DNA from: Rhizobium herbae
GTDB taxonomy: Bacteria > Pseudomonadota > Alphaproteobacteria > Rhizobiales > Rhizobiaceae
NCBI RefSeq assembly: GCF_019511375.1
Contig: NZ_JAEUAO010000002.1
Location: 248,001 to 312,000, forward strand
Direction: 5' to 3'
Length of the DNA: 64,000 nt
The notes under the pieces are model-generated. The model was not told where the DNA came from. It did not search any database and saw nothing but the letters and a program-made list of their open reading frames with translations. Below, piece after piece: positions 1-8,995 of this stretch (positions within the stretch are counted from its first letter, which is position 1; every line of letters begins with the position of its first letter). A program made the position numbers and the translations under genes.

Positions 1-684
1 GTTGAGCGGCTCGGACACGAGGCAATAGCCGCCGCTCGGCCCCATCGGGGCGGCGTAAAGCGTCGGCGCCTTCCAGTCGGAGGCGTAGCGCACGGCATAG
101 AGATCATGGCCATCGGAAAGGGCCGCGGTGAAGCGGACGAGGATCTTGCGCTCGAGATGCTCGGCCAGGCGCTCGACGAAGGCCAGCGTCTCGGCGATGG
201 CACCGAGCGGATCGCTATCGAGACCGAACTGCAACGCCAGGAGGAAGAGAAGCTCGCTGTCGGTGGAGCCGGTGCGGGCGGAGTAGAGATCGTTGTCGAG
301 CATGGCCTCCATCGGCCGGCGCAGATGCTCGAAATCGCCGATCTGGCCATTGTGCATGAAGGACCAGCGACCATGCACGAAAGGATGGCAATTGTCGCGC
401 CGCGTGCCGCCGCCGGTCGCGGCCCGCACATGGGCGAGGAACAGCGGCGAGCGAATCTGCCGGGCGATGCTTTTCAGGTTGCAGTCGGACCAGGCGGGCA
501 GAATATCGCGGTAGCGACCAGGCTCGGGATGATCACCATACCAGGCGATGCCGAAGCCGTCGCCGTTGGTCGCCGTCTTGGCGCGGGTAGCGCAGTGCGA
601 TTGCTCGATCAGCGAGTGGGCCGGGGACGATACGAGTTCTTCAAGATAAAGCGGCTCTCCGCGATAGGCTGCCCAGCGGCACAT
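1..684 (-). CDS. Class II glutamine amidotransferase (YafJ/EgtC-like), 3' end outside window
   Basis: The reverse strand reads open from an ATG at 684 to the window edge (228 codons, no stop). The protein starts MCRWAAYRG, so after Met removal Cys2 is the N-terminal nucleophile expected of Ntn-type glutamine amidotransferases. Further family hallmarks follow: NGDGFGIAWYG near residue 40, LAHVRAATGG near 78, CHPFVHGRWSFMHNGQI near 95 and GSTDSELLF near 145. Such stand-alone proteins hydrolyse gamma-glutamyl amides; EgtC acts in ergothioneine synthesis, while YafJ-type proteins lack an assigned substrate. Nothing nearby suggests ergothioneine genes, so the substrate is left open. It is transcribed away from the inositol locus, with about 270 bp between the two. 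Confidence 0.9.
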   Translation of the reverse strand, partial: MCRWAAYRGEPLYLEELVSSPAHSLIEQSHCATRAKTATNGDGFGIAWYGDHPEPGRYRDILPAWSDCNLKSIARQIRSPLFLAHVRAATGGGTRRDNCHPFVHGRWSFMHNGQIGDFEHLRRPMEAMLDNDLYSARTGSTDSELLFLLALQFGLDSDPLGAIAETLAFVERLAEHLERKILVRFTAALSDGHDLYAVRYASDWKAPTLYAAPMGPSGGYCLVSEPLN

Positions 685-868
685 GCAGGATACTCCAGAT
701 CGCGGGGATGGCCCGCTTTGATGGTTCGTTAACCACGACGCCGTCGATCATCCGGCCGAACATGGTAAAAATGCGTTAACGAACGGGATCATTTCCACAT
801 CTTCCCGGACAATTTACCGGTTTTTCCCCCGTTGTTTCTGTTCCCGCCGGAACGGCTCTGATCGTATT

Positions 869-882
869 CGAACAAACATTCC
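869..882 (+). promoter_or_regulatory. Candidate IolR operator upstream of the inositol dehydrogenase gene
   Basis: CGAA-N6-TTCC, followed directly by ATATTGAC. The same 12-nt string TTCCATATTGAC recurs in front of iolC (from 3065). A GGAA-N6-TTCC motif is known from inositol genes of alphaproteobacteria; assignment to IolR is inference from the shared motif and position. Confidence 0.6.
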
Positions 883-954
883 ATATTGACATGCAATGCA
901 AAAATCATTTCATCTGACGGCGATGCGCAACGCGGTGCCGGGAGGAATTGACAT

Positions 955-2091
955 ATGGGTGGCAAACGCAGGATCGGCGTCGGCCTGATTGGCACGGGTT
1001 TCATGGGCAAGGCGCATGCGCTGGGCTTCACGATCGCGGCGAGGGTGTTCGACCTGCCGTTCGAGCTTGACCTGGTTTCGGTCGCCGACATCTCGCTCGA
1101 TGGCGCGGAAAAGGCCCGCCGCAGCCTCGGCTTCCGCAAGGCGACCGCGGACTGGCGAGAACTGCTGACGGATCCCGACATCGACATCATCGACATCACC
1201 ACCCCCAATCTGCTGCACGGGGAGATGGCGCTGGCCGCCATCGCCCACGGCAAGCATGTCTACTGCGAAAAGCCGCTGGCGCCGACCGTTGCCGAATGCG
1301 CGGAAATGGTCGCCGCGGCGGAAAAGGCCGGCGTCGTCACGCAGGTCGGATTCAACTATCTGAAGAATCCGATGATCTTCCTTGCCAAGGACCTGATCGA
1401 AAGCGGGGAGATCGGCGAAATCCGCTCGGTGCGCGGCATCCATGCCGAGGACTTCATGATGGACGCGTCCGCGCCCTGGAGTTGGCGGCTTGATCCGAAG
1501 AGCGGCGGCGGAGCGCTTGCGGACATCGGCAGCCACATTATCGCGTCGCTTCGCCATCTCGTCGGCCCCATCTCCTCGGTGCTGGCCGAAACGATCATTC
1601 AGGTGCCCGCACGTCCCGTTAGCCGCGGTTCGAGCGAAATGCGCGCCGTCGAGGTGGACGACATCACCCGCGCCTTCGTGCGCTTCGAGAGTGGAGCGAC
1701 CGGCAGCTTCGAGGCCAACTGGAGCGCCACGGGCCGCAAGATGCAGCATGATTTCGAAATCTACGGAACGAAGGGCAGCATCGTCTTCACGCAGGAGCGT
1801 CTGAACGAACTCAAGGTCTGGTTCGCCGGCGACGACATCCGCAGCCGCGGCTACCGCACCATCTGGGCCGGCCCCGAGCATCCGCCCTACGGCGCTTTCT
1901 GCGTCGCCCCCGGCCACCAGATCGGCTTTAACGACCTGAAGGCCATCGAGGCCAATGAGTTCCTGCAGGCCATTGCAACCGGCAGCCGGCCGGGAACCGA
2001 TTTCCGCGAAGGTTTCGAGGTCCAGAAGGTCGTCTCTGCGGCTTATCAGTCGGCAAAGACCAACACGTGGGTGCAGATCGCAAACGGTTGA
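955..2091 (+). CDS. Gfo/Idh/MocA-family inositol oxidoreductase (IolY-like)
   Basis: A 378-residue NAD(P)-dependent dehydrogenase. The N-terminal Rossmann motif GTGFMG lies at residues 13-18, and the catalytic-lysine motif EKP at 105-107; the C-terminal half is the typical GFO/IDH alpha/beta domain. Family members oxidise myo-, scyllo- or related inositols to inososes, which feed the IolE reaction encoded downstream. The start ATG follows a GGGAGGA ribosome site and an operator-like GAA-N6-TTCC motif. It precedes iolR in the same direction, as with the iolY oxidoreductase of Sinorhizobium meliloti. The exact inositol isomer used cannot be read from sequence. Confidence 0.85.
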   Translation: MGGKRRIGVGLIGTGFMGKAHALGFTIAARVFDLPFELDLVSVADISLDGAEKARRSLGFRKATADWRELLTDPDIDIIDITTPNLLHGEMALAAIAHGKHVYCEKPLAPTVAECAEMVAAAEKAGVVTQVGFNYLKNPMIFLAKDLIESGEIGEIRSVRGIHAEDFMMDASAPWSWRLDPKSGGGALADIGSHIIASLRHLVGPISSVLAETIIQVPARPVSRGSSEMRAVEVDDITRAFVRFESGATGSFEANWSATGRKMQHDFEIYGTKGSIVFTQERLNELKVWFAGDDIRSRGYRTIWAGPEHPPYGAFCVAPGHQIGFNDLKAIEANEFLQAIATGSRPGTDFREGFEVQKVVSAAYQSAKTNTWVQIANG

Positions 2092-2116
2092 TCGTTGCAG
2101 GAAAAATCGACTGGAC

Positions 2117-2130
2117 GGAATAAATATTCT
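2117..2130 (+). promoter_or_regulatory. Candidate IolR operator upstream of iolR (autoregulation)
   Basis: GGAA-N6-TTCT in an AT-rich stretch between the dehydrogenase stop and iolR. It matches the operator-like motifs before the dehydrogenase and iolC at 7 of 8 fixed positions, which suggests the repressor controls its own gene. Confidence 0.5.
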
Positions 2131-2198
2131 ATTCTCAATCTCATTCTTTGCGTAAGGTGTCGAAAACAACGCGTGCGCAGGAAAGCGACCCCGACCAT

Positions 2199-3056
2199 AT
2201 GGCCGAAACGGATAACAGCATCGAGATTCCGCAGGATTTCGACAGCCTGAAGGCGACGATCCTCGAACGCAAGGCGCAGCTGCCCAAACGGCTGCGCCAG
2301 GTCGCTGCCTATGCGCTGGACCATCCGGACGAGATCGCCTTCGGCACGGCGGCGAGTATCGCCACAGCGGCCGATGTCCAGCCCTCGACGCTCGTTCGCT
2401 TCGCCCAGCATTTCGGCTTCGAGGGCTTCTCCAGCCTGCAGCTGATTTTCCGTGCGAGGCTGCGTGAACGGACGCCGGGTTATGACGAGCGGTTGCGGGC
2501 GTTGAGCGGCAACGATCACAGCAAGCTCGAAAGCGGCTCGATCTTCAACGGCTTCGTCGCCGCTGCCCATCGATCGCTCGACAATATTGCCAGCTCCGTC
2601 GAGCCGGAGGCTTTCGAGCGCGCCGTCAATATCCTAGCCGGTGCCGAAACGATCTATCTGGTCGCCAAGCGCCGCTCCTATCCGATCTCCGGCTACATGG
2701 CCTATGCGTTCGGCAAGCTGAGGGTCAGGTATCAGATGGTCGGCACGGCGGCCGGCATCGATGACGATATTCTGGCGATGGCCGGGCCGAAGGATGCCGC
2801 CTTTGCCGTCAGTTTCTCGCCTTATGCGTCGGAAAGCGTCAATCAGGCAAAATTGCTTGCCAGCCGCAAGGTTCCGGTCGTCTCGCTGACCGACTCTGCG
2901 TTTTCGCCGCTGGCGGAATCCTCCAGGGTCTGGTTCGAACTGGTGGAGGCCGACCATGCCGGGTTCCGTTCGCTTTCGGCCAGCATGGCCTTTGCCATGG
3001 CGCTGACGGTGGCGGTTGCCGAGAAGCGGCGGCGGAATGCCCGGGAGTATGAATAG
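2199..3056 (+). CDS. iolR: RpiR-family transcriptional repressor of inositol catabolism
   Basis: 285 residues. The N-terminal RpiR helix-turn-helix covers about residues 15-90 (PKRLRQVAAYALDHPDEI, then TAADVQPSTLVRFAQHFGF), followed by a sugar-isomerase (SIS) effector domain at about 125-265. In rhizobia IolR represses the iol genes until an inositol breakdown product binds the SIS domain. The ATG at 2199 is preferred to an in-frame TTG 51 nt upstream because GGAAAG lies just ahead of it and similarity begins there. The gene sits between the dehydrogenase and iolC in the same direction. Its stop codon overlaps the operator motif at 3055-3068. Confidence 0.9.
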   Translation: MAETDNSIEIPQDFDSLKATILERKAQLPKRLRQVAAYALDHPDEIAFGTAASIATAADVQPSTLVRFAQHFGFEGFSSLQLIFRARLRERTPGYDERLRALSGNDHSKLESGSIFNGFVAAAHRSLDNIASSVEPEAFERAVNILAGAETIYLVAKRRSYPISGYMAYAFGKLRVRYQMVGTAAGIDDDILAMAGPKDAAFAVSFSPYASESVNQAKLLASRKVPVVSLTDSAFSPLAESSRVWFELVEADHAGFRSLSASMAFAMALTVAVAEKRRRNAREYE

Positions 3057-3068
3057 AATGAAAATTCC
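3055..3068 (+). promoter_or_regulatory. Candidate IolR operator at the iolC promoter
   Basis: AGAA-N6-TTCC followed by ATATTGAC, sharing TTCCATATTGAC exactly with the site upstream of the dehydrogenase. A weaker AGAA-N6-TTTC lies 30 bp downstream (3085-3098), about three helical turns away, which would suit cooperative binding. Confidence 0.6.
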
Positions 3069-3165
3069 ATATTGACTAACCTCCAGAATTTATGTTTCAT
3101 AAAGTCATCATCCAAGTGACAATAGGAATGTCGGCGCGACGCCAGCGCCCCGCCGGGAGGAAGCA

Positions 3166-5103
3166 GTGAGCCAGACCAACAGGACGCAGGCAGACAAGCC
3201 GCTCGACCTCATCACCATCGGCCGGGCCTCGGTCGATCTATACGGCCAGCAGATTGGCACGCGGCTTGAGGACGTGGCCAGTTTCGCCAAATCCGTCGGC
3301 GGCTGCCCCACCAACATATCGGTCGGAACGGCGCGTCTTGGCCTGAAATCGGCGCTCTTGACGCGCGTCGGCAAGGAGCAGATGGGCCGCTTCATCCGCG
3401 AGCAGCTTGAGCGCGAAGGCGTCGAAACCAGGGGCGTCGTGACCGATCCCGAACGGCTGACCGCGCTTGCCATTCTTTCCGTCGAAAGCGACCATTCCTT
3501 CCCGCTCTTGTTCTACCGCGACAATTGCGCCGACAATGCCTTGTGCGAGGATGATGTCTCGGAAGATTTCATCCGCTCGGCCCGTGCCATCCTGGTTACC
3601 GGCACGCATTTCTCCAAGCCGCACACCGATGCCGCGCAGCGCAAGGCGATCCGCATCGCCAAGGAAAGCGGCGCCAAGGTCGTCTTCGATATCGATTATC
3701 GCCCGAACCTCTGGGGCCTTGCAGGCCATGATGCGGGCGACAACCGCTATATCGCCTCGGAAAAGGTCTCGGCGCATCTGAAGACGGTTCTGGCCGATTG
3801 CGACCTGATCGTCGGCACCGAGGAGGAAGTGCTGATCGCCTCCGGTGACAGCGACCTGCTTGCAGCGCTGAAGACGATCCGGGCCAATTCCACGGCGACG
3901 ATCGTCCTGAAGCGCGGACCGATGGGCTGCATCGTCTATGACGGCCCGATTTCGGACAATCTCGAAGACGGCATTGTCGGCAAGGGCTTCCCGATCGAGG
4001 TCTACAACGTTCTCGGTGCCGGCGACGCCTTCATGTCCGGCTTCCTGCGCGGCTGGCTGACCGGCGAGCCGCACGCCACATCCGCCACCTGGGCCAATGC
4101 CTGCGGCGCCTTTGCCGTCTCGCGATTGCTTTGCGCCCCGGAAATCCCGACCTGGACCGAGTTGCAGTTCTTCCTCGAAAACGGCAGCAAGGAAAAGGCA
4201 TTGCGCAAGGACGAGGCGATCAACCACGTCCATTGGGCAACGACCCGTCGCCGCGACATCCCGCAGCTGATGGCGCTCGCCATCGATCATCGCAGCCAGC
4301 TGGAGGATCTGGCCGGCGGCAATCCCGACCTTTTGGCCCGGATTCCGGCCTTCAAGGTGCTGGCCGTCAAGGCAGCCGAGCGTATCGCCAACGGCCGCCC
4401 CGGCTTCGGCATGCTCATCGACGACAAATATGGCCGCGAGGCCCTGTTTGCCGCCGCCAGGAACAAGGACTTCTGGATCGCCAAGCCGATCGAGCTTCCG
4501 GGTTCGCGGCCGCTGCAGTTCGAGTTCAGCCAGGATCTCGGTAGCCGGCTCATCGACTGGCCGGTCGATCACTGCATCAAGGTCTTGAGCTTCTATCACC
4601 CGGACGATCCGGCAGAGATGAAGGCCGCCCAGATTGCCAAGCTGCGCTGCGCCTTCGAAGCCGCACGGAAAGTCGGTCGCGAAATCCTGATCGAGATCAT
4701 CGCCGGCAAGCACGGTGCGCTCGACGACCAGACCATTCCGCGCGCCCTCAATGAGCTTTATGATGCCGGCCTGAAGCCCGACTGGTGGAAGCTGGAGCCG
4801 CAGGCAAGCCGCACGGCCTGGGCCGCCATTGATGCCGTCATCGAACAGCGCGATCCGCTCTGCCGCGGTGTCGTCCTGCTTGGCCTGGAGGCACCGTATG
4901 ACGTGCTCAAGGAAGGTTTTGCCGCCGCCCGCACGTCCAAGACCGTCAAGGGCTTCGCCGTCGGCCGCACGATCTTCGCCGATGCCAGCAAGGCCTGGCT
5001 CGCCGGCGAAATGACCGACGAGCAGGCGATCGCCGACATGGCGGGCAAGTTCGGGGCCTTGGTCGATCTCTGGCTCGGTCTTGCTGAAACCAAGGCGGCC
5101 TGA
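3166..5103 (+). CDS. iolC: Bifunctional 5-dehydro-2-deoxygluconokinase / DUF2090 aldolase-like protein
   Basis: 645 residues. The first part, about 10-330, is a PfkB/ribokinase-fold kinase that phosphorylates 5-dehydro-2-deoxygluconate; the signature NVLGAGDAF places the catalytic Asp at residue 287. The second part, from about 352 (TTRRRDIPQLMALAIDHR), is a DUF2090 domain related to IolJ-type aldolases, which would cleave the phosphorylated product to dihydroxyacetone phosphate and malonate semialdehyde. This fusion is common in rhizobia. Translation starts at GTG, set by GGGAGG six bases upstream. It is first in an iolC-iolD-iolE-iolB series with no terminator between genes. Aldolase activity of the C-terminal half is inferred. 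Confidence 0.93.
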   Translation: MSQTNRTQADKPLDLITIGRASVDLYGQQIGTRLEDVASFAKSVGGCPTNISVGTARLGLKSALLTRVGKEQMGRFIREQLEREGVETRGVVTDPERLTALAILSVESDHSFPLLFYRDNCADNALCEDDVSEDFIRSARAILVTGTHFSKPHTDAAQRKAIRIAKESGAKVVFDIDYRPNLWGLAGHDAGDNRYIASEKVSAHLKTVLADCDLIVGTEEEVLIASGDSDLLAALKTIRANSTATIVLKRGPMGCIVYDGPISDNLEDGIVGKGFPIEVYNVLGAGDAFMSGFLRGWLTGEPHATSATWANACGAFAVSRLLCAPEIPTWTELQFFLENGSKEKALRKDEAINHVHWATTRRRDIPQLMALAIDHRSQLEDLAGGNPDLLARIPAFKVLAVKAAERIANGRPGFGMLIDDKYGREALFAAARNKDFWIAKPIELPGSRPLQFEFSQDLGSRLIDWPVDHCIKVLSFYHPDDPAEMKAAQIAKLRCAFEAARKVGREILIEIIAGKHGALDDQTIPRALNELYDAGLKPDWWKLEPQASRTAWAAIDAVIEQRDPLCRGVVLLGLEAPYDVLKEGFAAARTSKTVKGFAVGRTIFADASKAWLAGEMTDEQAIADMAGKFGALVDLWLGLAETKAA

Positions 5104-5173
5104 GGCTGCAGAGCGGGCGCTAGTCCGAAAGACATCAATAAGCGAGGCAATGTCCTCGTTCGAGGAGGAAACG

Positions 5174-7024
5174 ATGAGCCAGAAGACCGTCCGCCTGACC
5201 ATGGCGCAAGCCGTGGCGCGGTTCCTGACGCGGCAGATGACGGTGATCGATGGCGAGAAACTGCCGATCTTCGGCGGCGTCTTTGCCATTTTCGGTCACG
5301 GCAATGTCGCCGGTGTCGGCGAGGCGCTGTACGGCGTCAAGGAGACGCTGCCGACCTATCGCGCTCAGAACGAGCAGGGGATGGCGAATGCCGCTATCGC
5401 CTTTGCTAAGGCAAGCTTTCGCCGCCGCTTCATGGCCTGCACGACATCGATCGGCCCCGGCGCGCTGAACATGGTGACGTCGGCGGCGCTTGCGCATGTC
5501 AACCGCCTGCCCGTTCTTCTCCTTCCCGGTGATGTCTTTGCCAATCGCCGCCCGGATCCGGTGCTGCAGCAGATCGAGGATTTCGGCGACGGCGCGATGA
5601 CCGCCAATGACTGCTTCCGTCCGGTCTCGCGCTATTTCGACCGCATCACCCGTCCGGAGCAGATCATTCCGGCGCTGCGCCGCGCCATGCAGGTGCTGAC
5701 CGACCCTGCCGATTGCGGCCCGGTGACCCTGTCGCTCTGCCAGGATGTGCAGGCGCAAGCCTATGACTATCCAGAGAATTTCTTCGACGAGAAAGTCTGG
5801 ACCACCCGCCGCCTCCACCCCGACGCCGATGAACTGGCCCATGCCATCACAACGCTCAAGGGTGCGCAGAAGCCGGTCATCATCGCCGGTGGCGGCGTGC
5901 TCTACTCCGAGGCCAGCAAGACGCTTGCCGCCTTTGCCGAGCGCCACGGCATTCCGGTTGTTGAAACCCAGGCCGGCAAGTCGTCGCTGCCGCACAGCCA
6001 TCCGCTCAATATGGGCTCGGTTGGCGTCACCGGCACTTCGGCCTCCAATCAACTCGTCGAAGAGGCCGATGTCGTTGTCGCGGTCGGTTCGCGTCTCCAG
6101 GATTTCACCACCGGATCCTGGGCGCTGTTCAAGAATGACGATCTGAAGATCATCGGGCTCAACGTGCAGGCATTCGACGCCGCCAAGCACGAGGGCCTGC
6201 CGCTGGTGTGTGACGCCAGAGTCGGCTTGGAGGCGCTGAGCGCCGGACTTGGTTCGCACAGGACGGACGAGGCCTGGACGAAGAAGGCAACCTCCGGCAA
6301 GGCCGAATGGCTGAAGGCGGCACAGAAGGCGACCGCGACCACCAACGCCGCGCTGCCGTCTGACGCGCAGGTGATCGGCGCCGTCCAGCGCACCCGTACG
6401 GAGAATACCACGCTGGTCTGCGCCGCCGGCGGTCTGCCGGGCGAACTGCACAAGCTCTGGCAGGCGGATCAACCGGGCAGCTATCATATGGAATACGGCT
6501 TCTCGACCATGGGCTATGAGGTCGCCGGGGGCGTCGGCGTCAAGCTTGCAAAGCCCGGCAGCGACGTGATCGTCATGGTCGGCGACGGCAGCTACATGAT
6601 GCTGAATTCGGAGATCGCCTCGTCGATCATGCTCGGCGCCAAGATCACCATAGTGCTGCTCGACAATGCCGGCTACGGCTGCATCAACCGGCTGCAGATG
6701 GCGACCGGTGGCGCGAACTTCAACAATCTGCTGCGGGACACCCACCATGTCGCGCTGCCGGCCATCGATTTCGCAGCCCACGCCGCGGCCATGGGCGCGG
6801 TAACCCGCAAAGTGGCCTCGATCGCCGAGCTGGAAATCGCGCTGAAGGAAACTGCCGGCGAAGACCGCACCACGGTTATCGTCATCGATACCGATCCGCT
6901 GATCACGACGGACGAAGGTGGCCATTGGTGGGATGTGGCGGTCCCGGAAGTCTCCGAACGCTCCAGCGTCAACGAAGCCCGGCGGGGCTATGAAAAGGCG
7001 CTCGCCACCCAGCGCATCGGTTGA
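5174..7024 (+). CDS. iolD: 3D-(3,5/4)-trihydroxycyclohexane-1,2-dione hydrolase
   Basis: 616 residues, a thiamine-diphosphate enzyme of the acetolactate synthase fold that opens the ring of the diketone made by IolE. The TPP motif runs from GDG at residues 470-472 to Asn498 (VLLDN). The N-terminal pyrimidine-binding domain carries the expected glutamate in YRAQNEQGMANAA. An in-frame start exists 93 nt upstream, but the ATG at 5174 has a perfect GAGGAGG site and begins with family sequence (MSQKTVRLTMAQAVARFL). It lies 70 bp after iolC and 154 bp before iolE; that second gap contains a palindromic repeat. Confidence 0.95.
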   Translation: MSQKTVRLTMAQAVARFLTRQMTVIDGEKLPIFGGVFAIFGHGNVAGVGEALYGVKETLPTYRAQNEQGMANAAIAFAKASFRRRFMACTTSIGPGALNMVTSAALAHVNRLPVLLLPGDVFANRRPDPVLQQIEDFGDGAMTANDCFRPVSRYFDRITRPEQIIPALRRAMQVLTDPADCGPVTLSLCQDVQAQAYDYPENFFDEKVWTTRRLHPDADELAHAITTLKGAQKPVIIAGGGVLYSEASKTLAAFAERHGIPVVETQAGKSSLPHSHPLNMGSVGVTGTSASNQLVEEADVVVAVGSRLQDFTTGSWALFKNDDLKIIGLNVQAFDAAKHEGLPLVCDARVGLEALSAGLGSHRTDEAWTKKATSGKAEWLKAAQKATATTNAALPSDAQVIGAVQRTRTENTTLVCAAGGLPGELHKLWQADQPGSYHMEYGFSTMGYEVAGGVGVKLAKPGSDVIVMVGDGSYMMLNSEIASSIMLGAKITIVLLDNAGYGCINRLQMATGGANFNNLLRDTHHVALPAIDFAAHAAAMGAVTRKVASIAELEIALKETAGEDRTTVIVIDTDPLITTDEGGHWWDVAVPEVSERSSVNEARRGYEKALATQRIG

Positions 7025-7041
7025 GGCAGCAATCACAAACT

Positions 7042-7127
7042 CCGTCATCCTCGAGCGTGACCCGAGGATCTAACCGTGAGGCGCGGCCGACGAATATGGA
7101 TCCTCGCGTCAAGCCAGAGGATGACGG
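7042..7127. repeat. Palindromic intergenic element (GTCATCC type) between iolD and iolE
   Basis: An 86-bp element with perfect 11-bp terminal inverted repeats CCGTCATCCTC / GAGGATGACGG; inner CCGAGGATC and GGATCCTCG extend the symmetry. A related element lies at 53459-53575. Being inside an operon, the transcribed hairpin could affect iolD/iolE mRNA stability. Confidence 0.75.
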
Positions 7128-7178
7128 GAACACTGGATCACAAGGAAGGCCGATCGCCTTCCTCCAAGGAGAATTTTC

Positions 7179-8096
7179 ATGAAAGCCAAACTCGGCATGT
7201 CGCCCATCGCTTGGTGGAACGACGACCTTCCCGAACTCAGCGATGACGTATCGCTCGAAGAATGCCTGCGCCAGTCGCGCAGCGCGGGTTTCACCGGCAT
7301 GGAACAGGGTCGCCGCTTTCCCAACAATCCGGACGAAATGCTGCCGATCCTGCGCGCCGCCGACGTGACGCTCTGCGGCGGCTGGTTCTCCGGCACGCTG
7401 GTCGATGAGGATTTGTCGGTCAACAAGGACCGCATTGCGCCGATGATCGAACTGTTCAAGGCCGTCAATGCCCCCTGCATCGTCTATGGGGAAGTCGGCC
7501 GTTCGATCCAGGGCGACCGCTCCAGGCCGCTCGCCACCAAGCCGCGCCTTGGCGATGACGAGATGAAGGCCTATGCCCGCCGGGTCACGGCATTCGGCGA
7601 ATGGTGCGCCGAACAGGGCATGCCCCTTTCCTACCATCACCACATGGCAGCCGTCGTCGAGACCGAGCCGGAGCTCGACGCTTTCATGAAGAATTCGGGC
7701 GAAGGCATTCCGCTGCTGCTGGATGCCGGCCATCTGGCTTTTGCCGGCGGTGACGTGCTGCGTGCCATCGACAATCACCATGCGCGCATCAACCATGTGC
7801 ATGTGAAGGACATTCGCCAGGCGGTCGTCGACGGCCTGGATCGCAGCAAGCAATCCTTCCTTGACGCCGTGGCGCTCGGAGCCTTTACCGTGCCGGGCGA
7901 CGGCTCGCTCGATTTCGGCGCCATCGTCAAGCGTTTTGCCGACTATGGCTATGAAGGCTGGTTCGTGGTCGAGGCCGAGCAGGATCCGCGGAAAGCCCCG
8001 CCGCAGAAGATGGCGGAGATCGGCTATGCCGAACTGATGCGCGTCATGACCGCTGCGGGCTATACAGTGGAAACGGAAGGCTTCCCCAAGGGTTGA
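7179..8096 (+). CDS. iolE: Inosose dehydratase
   Basis: 305 residues with a xylose-isomerase-like TIM barrel. IolE dehydrates 2-keto-myo-inositol to the diketone used by IolD, using a divalent metal. Candidate metal ligands are in EQGRRFP near 45, PLSYHHHMA near 150, LLLDAGHLAF near 180, HVHVKD near 207 and the C-terminal VVEAEQDP. The start is supported by AAGGAG seven bases upstream. The gene is third in the iolCDEB order and probably co-transcribed, although a palindromic repeat precedes it. Confidence 0.95.
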   Translation: MKAKLGMSPIAWWNDDLPELSDDVSLEECLRQSRSAGFTGMEQGRRFPNNPDEMLPILRAADVTLCGGWFSGTLVDEDLSVNKDRIAPMIELFKAVNAPCIVYGEVGRSIQGDRSRPLATKPRLGDDEMKAYARRVTAFGEWCAEQGMPLSYHHHMAAVVETEPELDAFMKNSGEGIPLLLDAGHLAFAGGDVLRAIDNHHARINHVHVKDIRQAVVDGLDRSKQSFLDAVALGAFTVPGDGSLDFGAIVKRFADYGYEGWFVVEAEQDPRKAPPQKMAEIGYAELMRVMTAAGYTVETEGFPKG

Positions 8097-8159
8097 TGTC
8101 GGCGGGCGCCCAAGGCGAGGCCCGCAAACACGTGGATGTTCGATAAAAGGACCAAGCTC

Positions 8160-8960
8160 ATGCCAAATCTTCTCGTCAAGCCGAAAGGTACCTCCGGCCT
8201 CGTCCACGACATCACGCCTGAATCCGCCGGCTGGACCTATGTCGGCTTCGGGCTCAACCGGCTGAAGGCGGGCGAGGTGGCAACTGGCGAAAGCGCAGAC
8301 AGGGAAACTTGCCTCGTGCTCGTCGCCGGCAAGGCGAGAATCTCCGTCGATGGCCAGGATTTCGGCGAACTCGGCGAGCGCATGACGCCGTTCGAGGGGC
8401 AGCCCTATGCGGTCTACGTACCGGAGGGTAGCCGGTGGCAGGCGACGGCGACGACGGCGCTCGATCTGGCTGTCTGCTCGGCGCCGGGTGGAGGCGACTA
8501 CAAGACGAAGGTGATTCGTCCGGGCACGCATCCGCAGATGACGCGCGGCAAGGCGACCAATACGCGCTATGTCACCAACATCATGCCCGAAGACGACAAT
8601 GCGGCCCATTCGCTGCTCGTCGTCGAGGTCATCACGCCCGGCGGCCACACCTCGTCCTATCCGCCGCACAAGCATGACGAGGACAACCTGCCGGCCGAAA
8701 GCCTCCTCGAGGAAACCTACTATCACCGCCTGAATCCGGCTCAGGGTTTCGCCATGCAGCGCGTCTATACCGACGATCGCTCGCTGGACGAAACGATGGC
8801 CGTCGAGGATGGCGACGTAACGCTGGTGCCGAAAGGCTATCATCCCGTCGCGGCAATCCACGGCTATGATCTCTATTACCTCAACGTCATGGCCGGCCCG
8901 TCGCGCATCTGGAAATTCAACAACGCCAAGGAGCATGCCTGGCTGTTCACGGGCGTCTGA
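8160..8960 (+). CDS. iolB: 5-deoxy-glucuronate isomerase
   Basis: 266 residues, a bicupin metalloenzyme converting 5-deoxy-glucuronate to 5-dehydro-2-deoxygluconate, the IolC substrate. The cupin metal-site region TSSYPPHKHDEDNLPAESLLEETYYHR is seen from about residue 163, with YHPVAAIHGYDLYYLNVMAG near the C-terminus. An ATG 24 nt upstream is in frame, but the ATG at 8160 has AAAGGA ahead of it and begins with family sequence (MPNLLVKPKG). Last gene of the iol series. No iolA (methylmalonate-semialdehyde dehydrogenase) is in the window, as expected where iolA lies elsewhere. Confidence 0.95.
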   Translation: MPNLLVKPKGTSGLVHDITPESAGWTYVGFGLNRLKAGEVATGESADRETCLVLVAGKARISVDGQDFGELGERMTPFEGQPYAVYVPEGSRWQATATTALDLAVCSAPGGGDYKTKVIRPGTHPQMTRGKATNTRYVTNIMPEDDNAAHSLLVVEVITPGGHTSSYPPHKHDEDNLPAESLLEETYYHRLNPAQGFAMQRVYTDDRSLDETMAVEDGDVTLVPKGYHPVAAIHGYDLYYLNVMAGPSRIWKFNNAKEHAWLFTGV

Positions 8961-8995
8961 TGCGCTAGGTTCCTCCTGAACACGGAGGACCGGAC

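Noticed and set aside
3238-7048. Long open frames antisense to iolC and iolD (over 630 codons each)
   Set aside because: High-GC genes leave the complementary frame open. The antisense products lack domains, ribosome sites and normal composition, while the sense strand encodes complete IolC and IolD.
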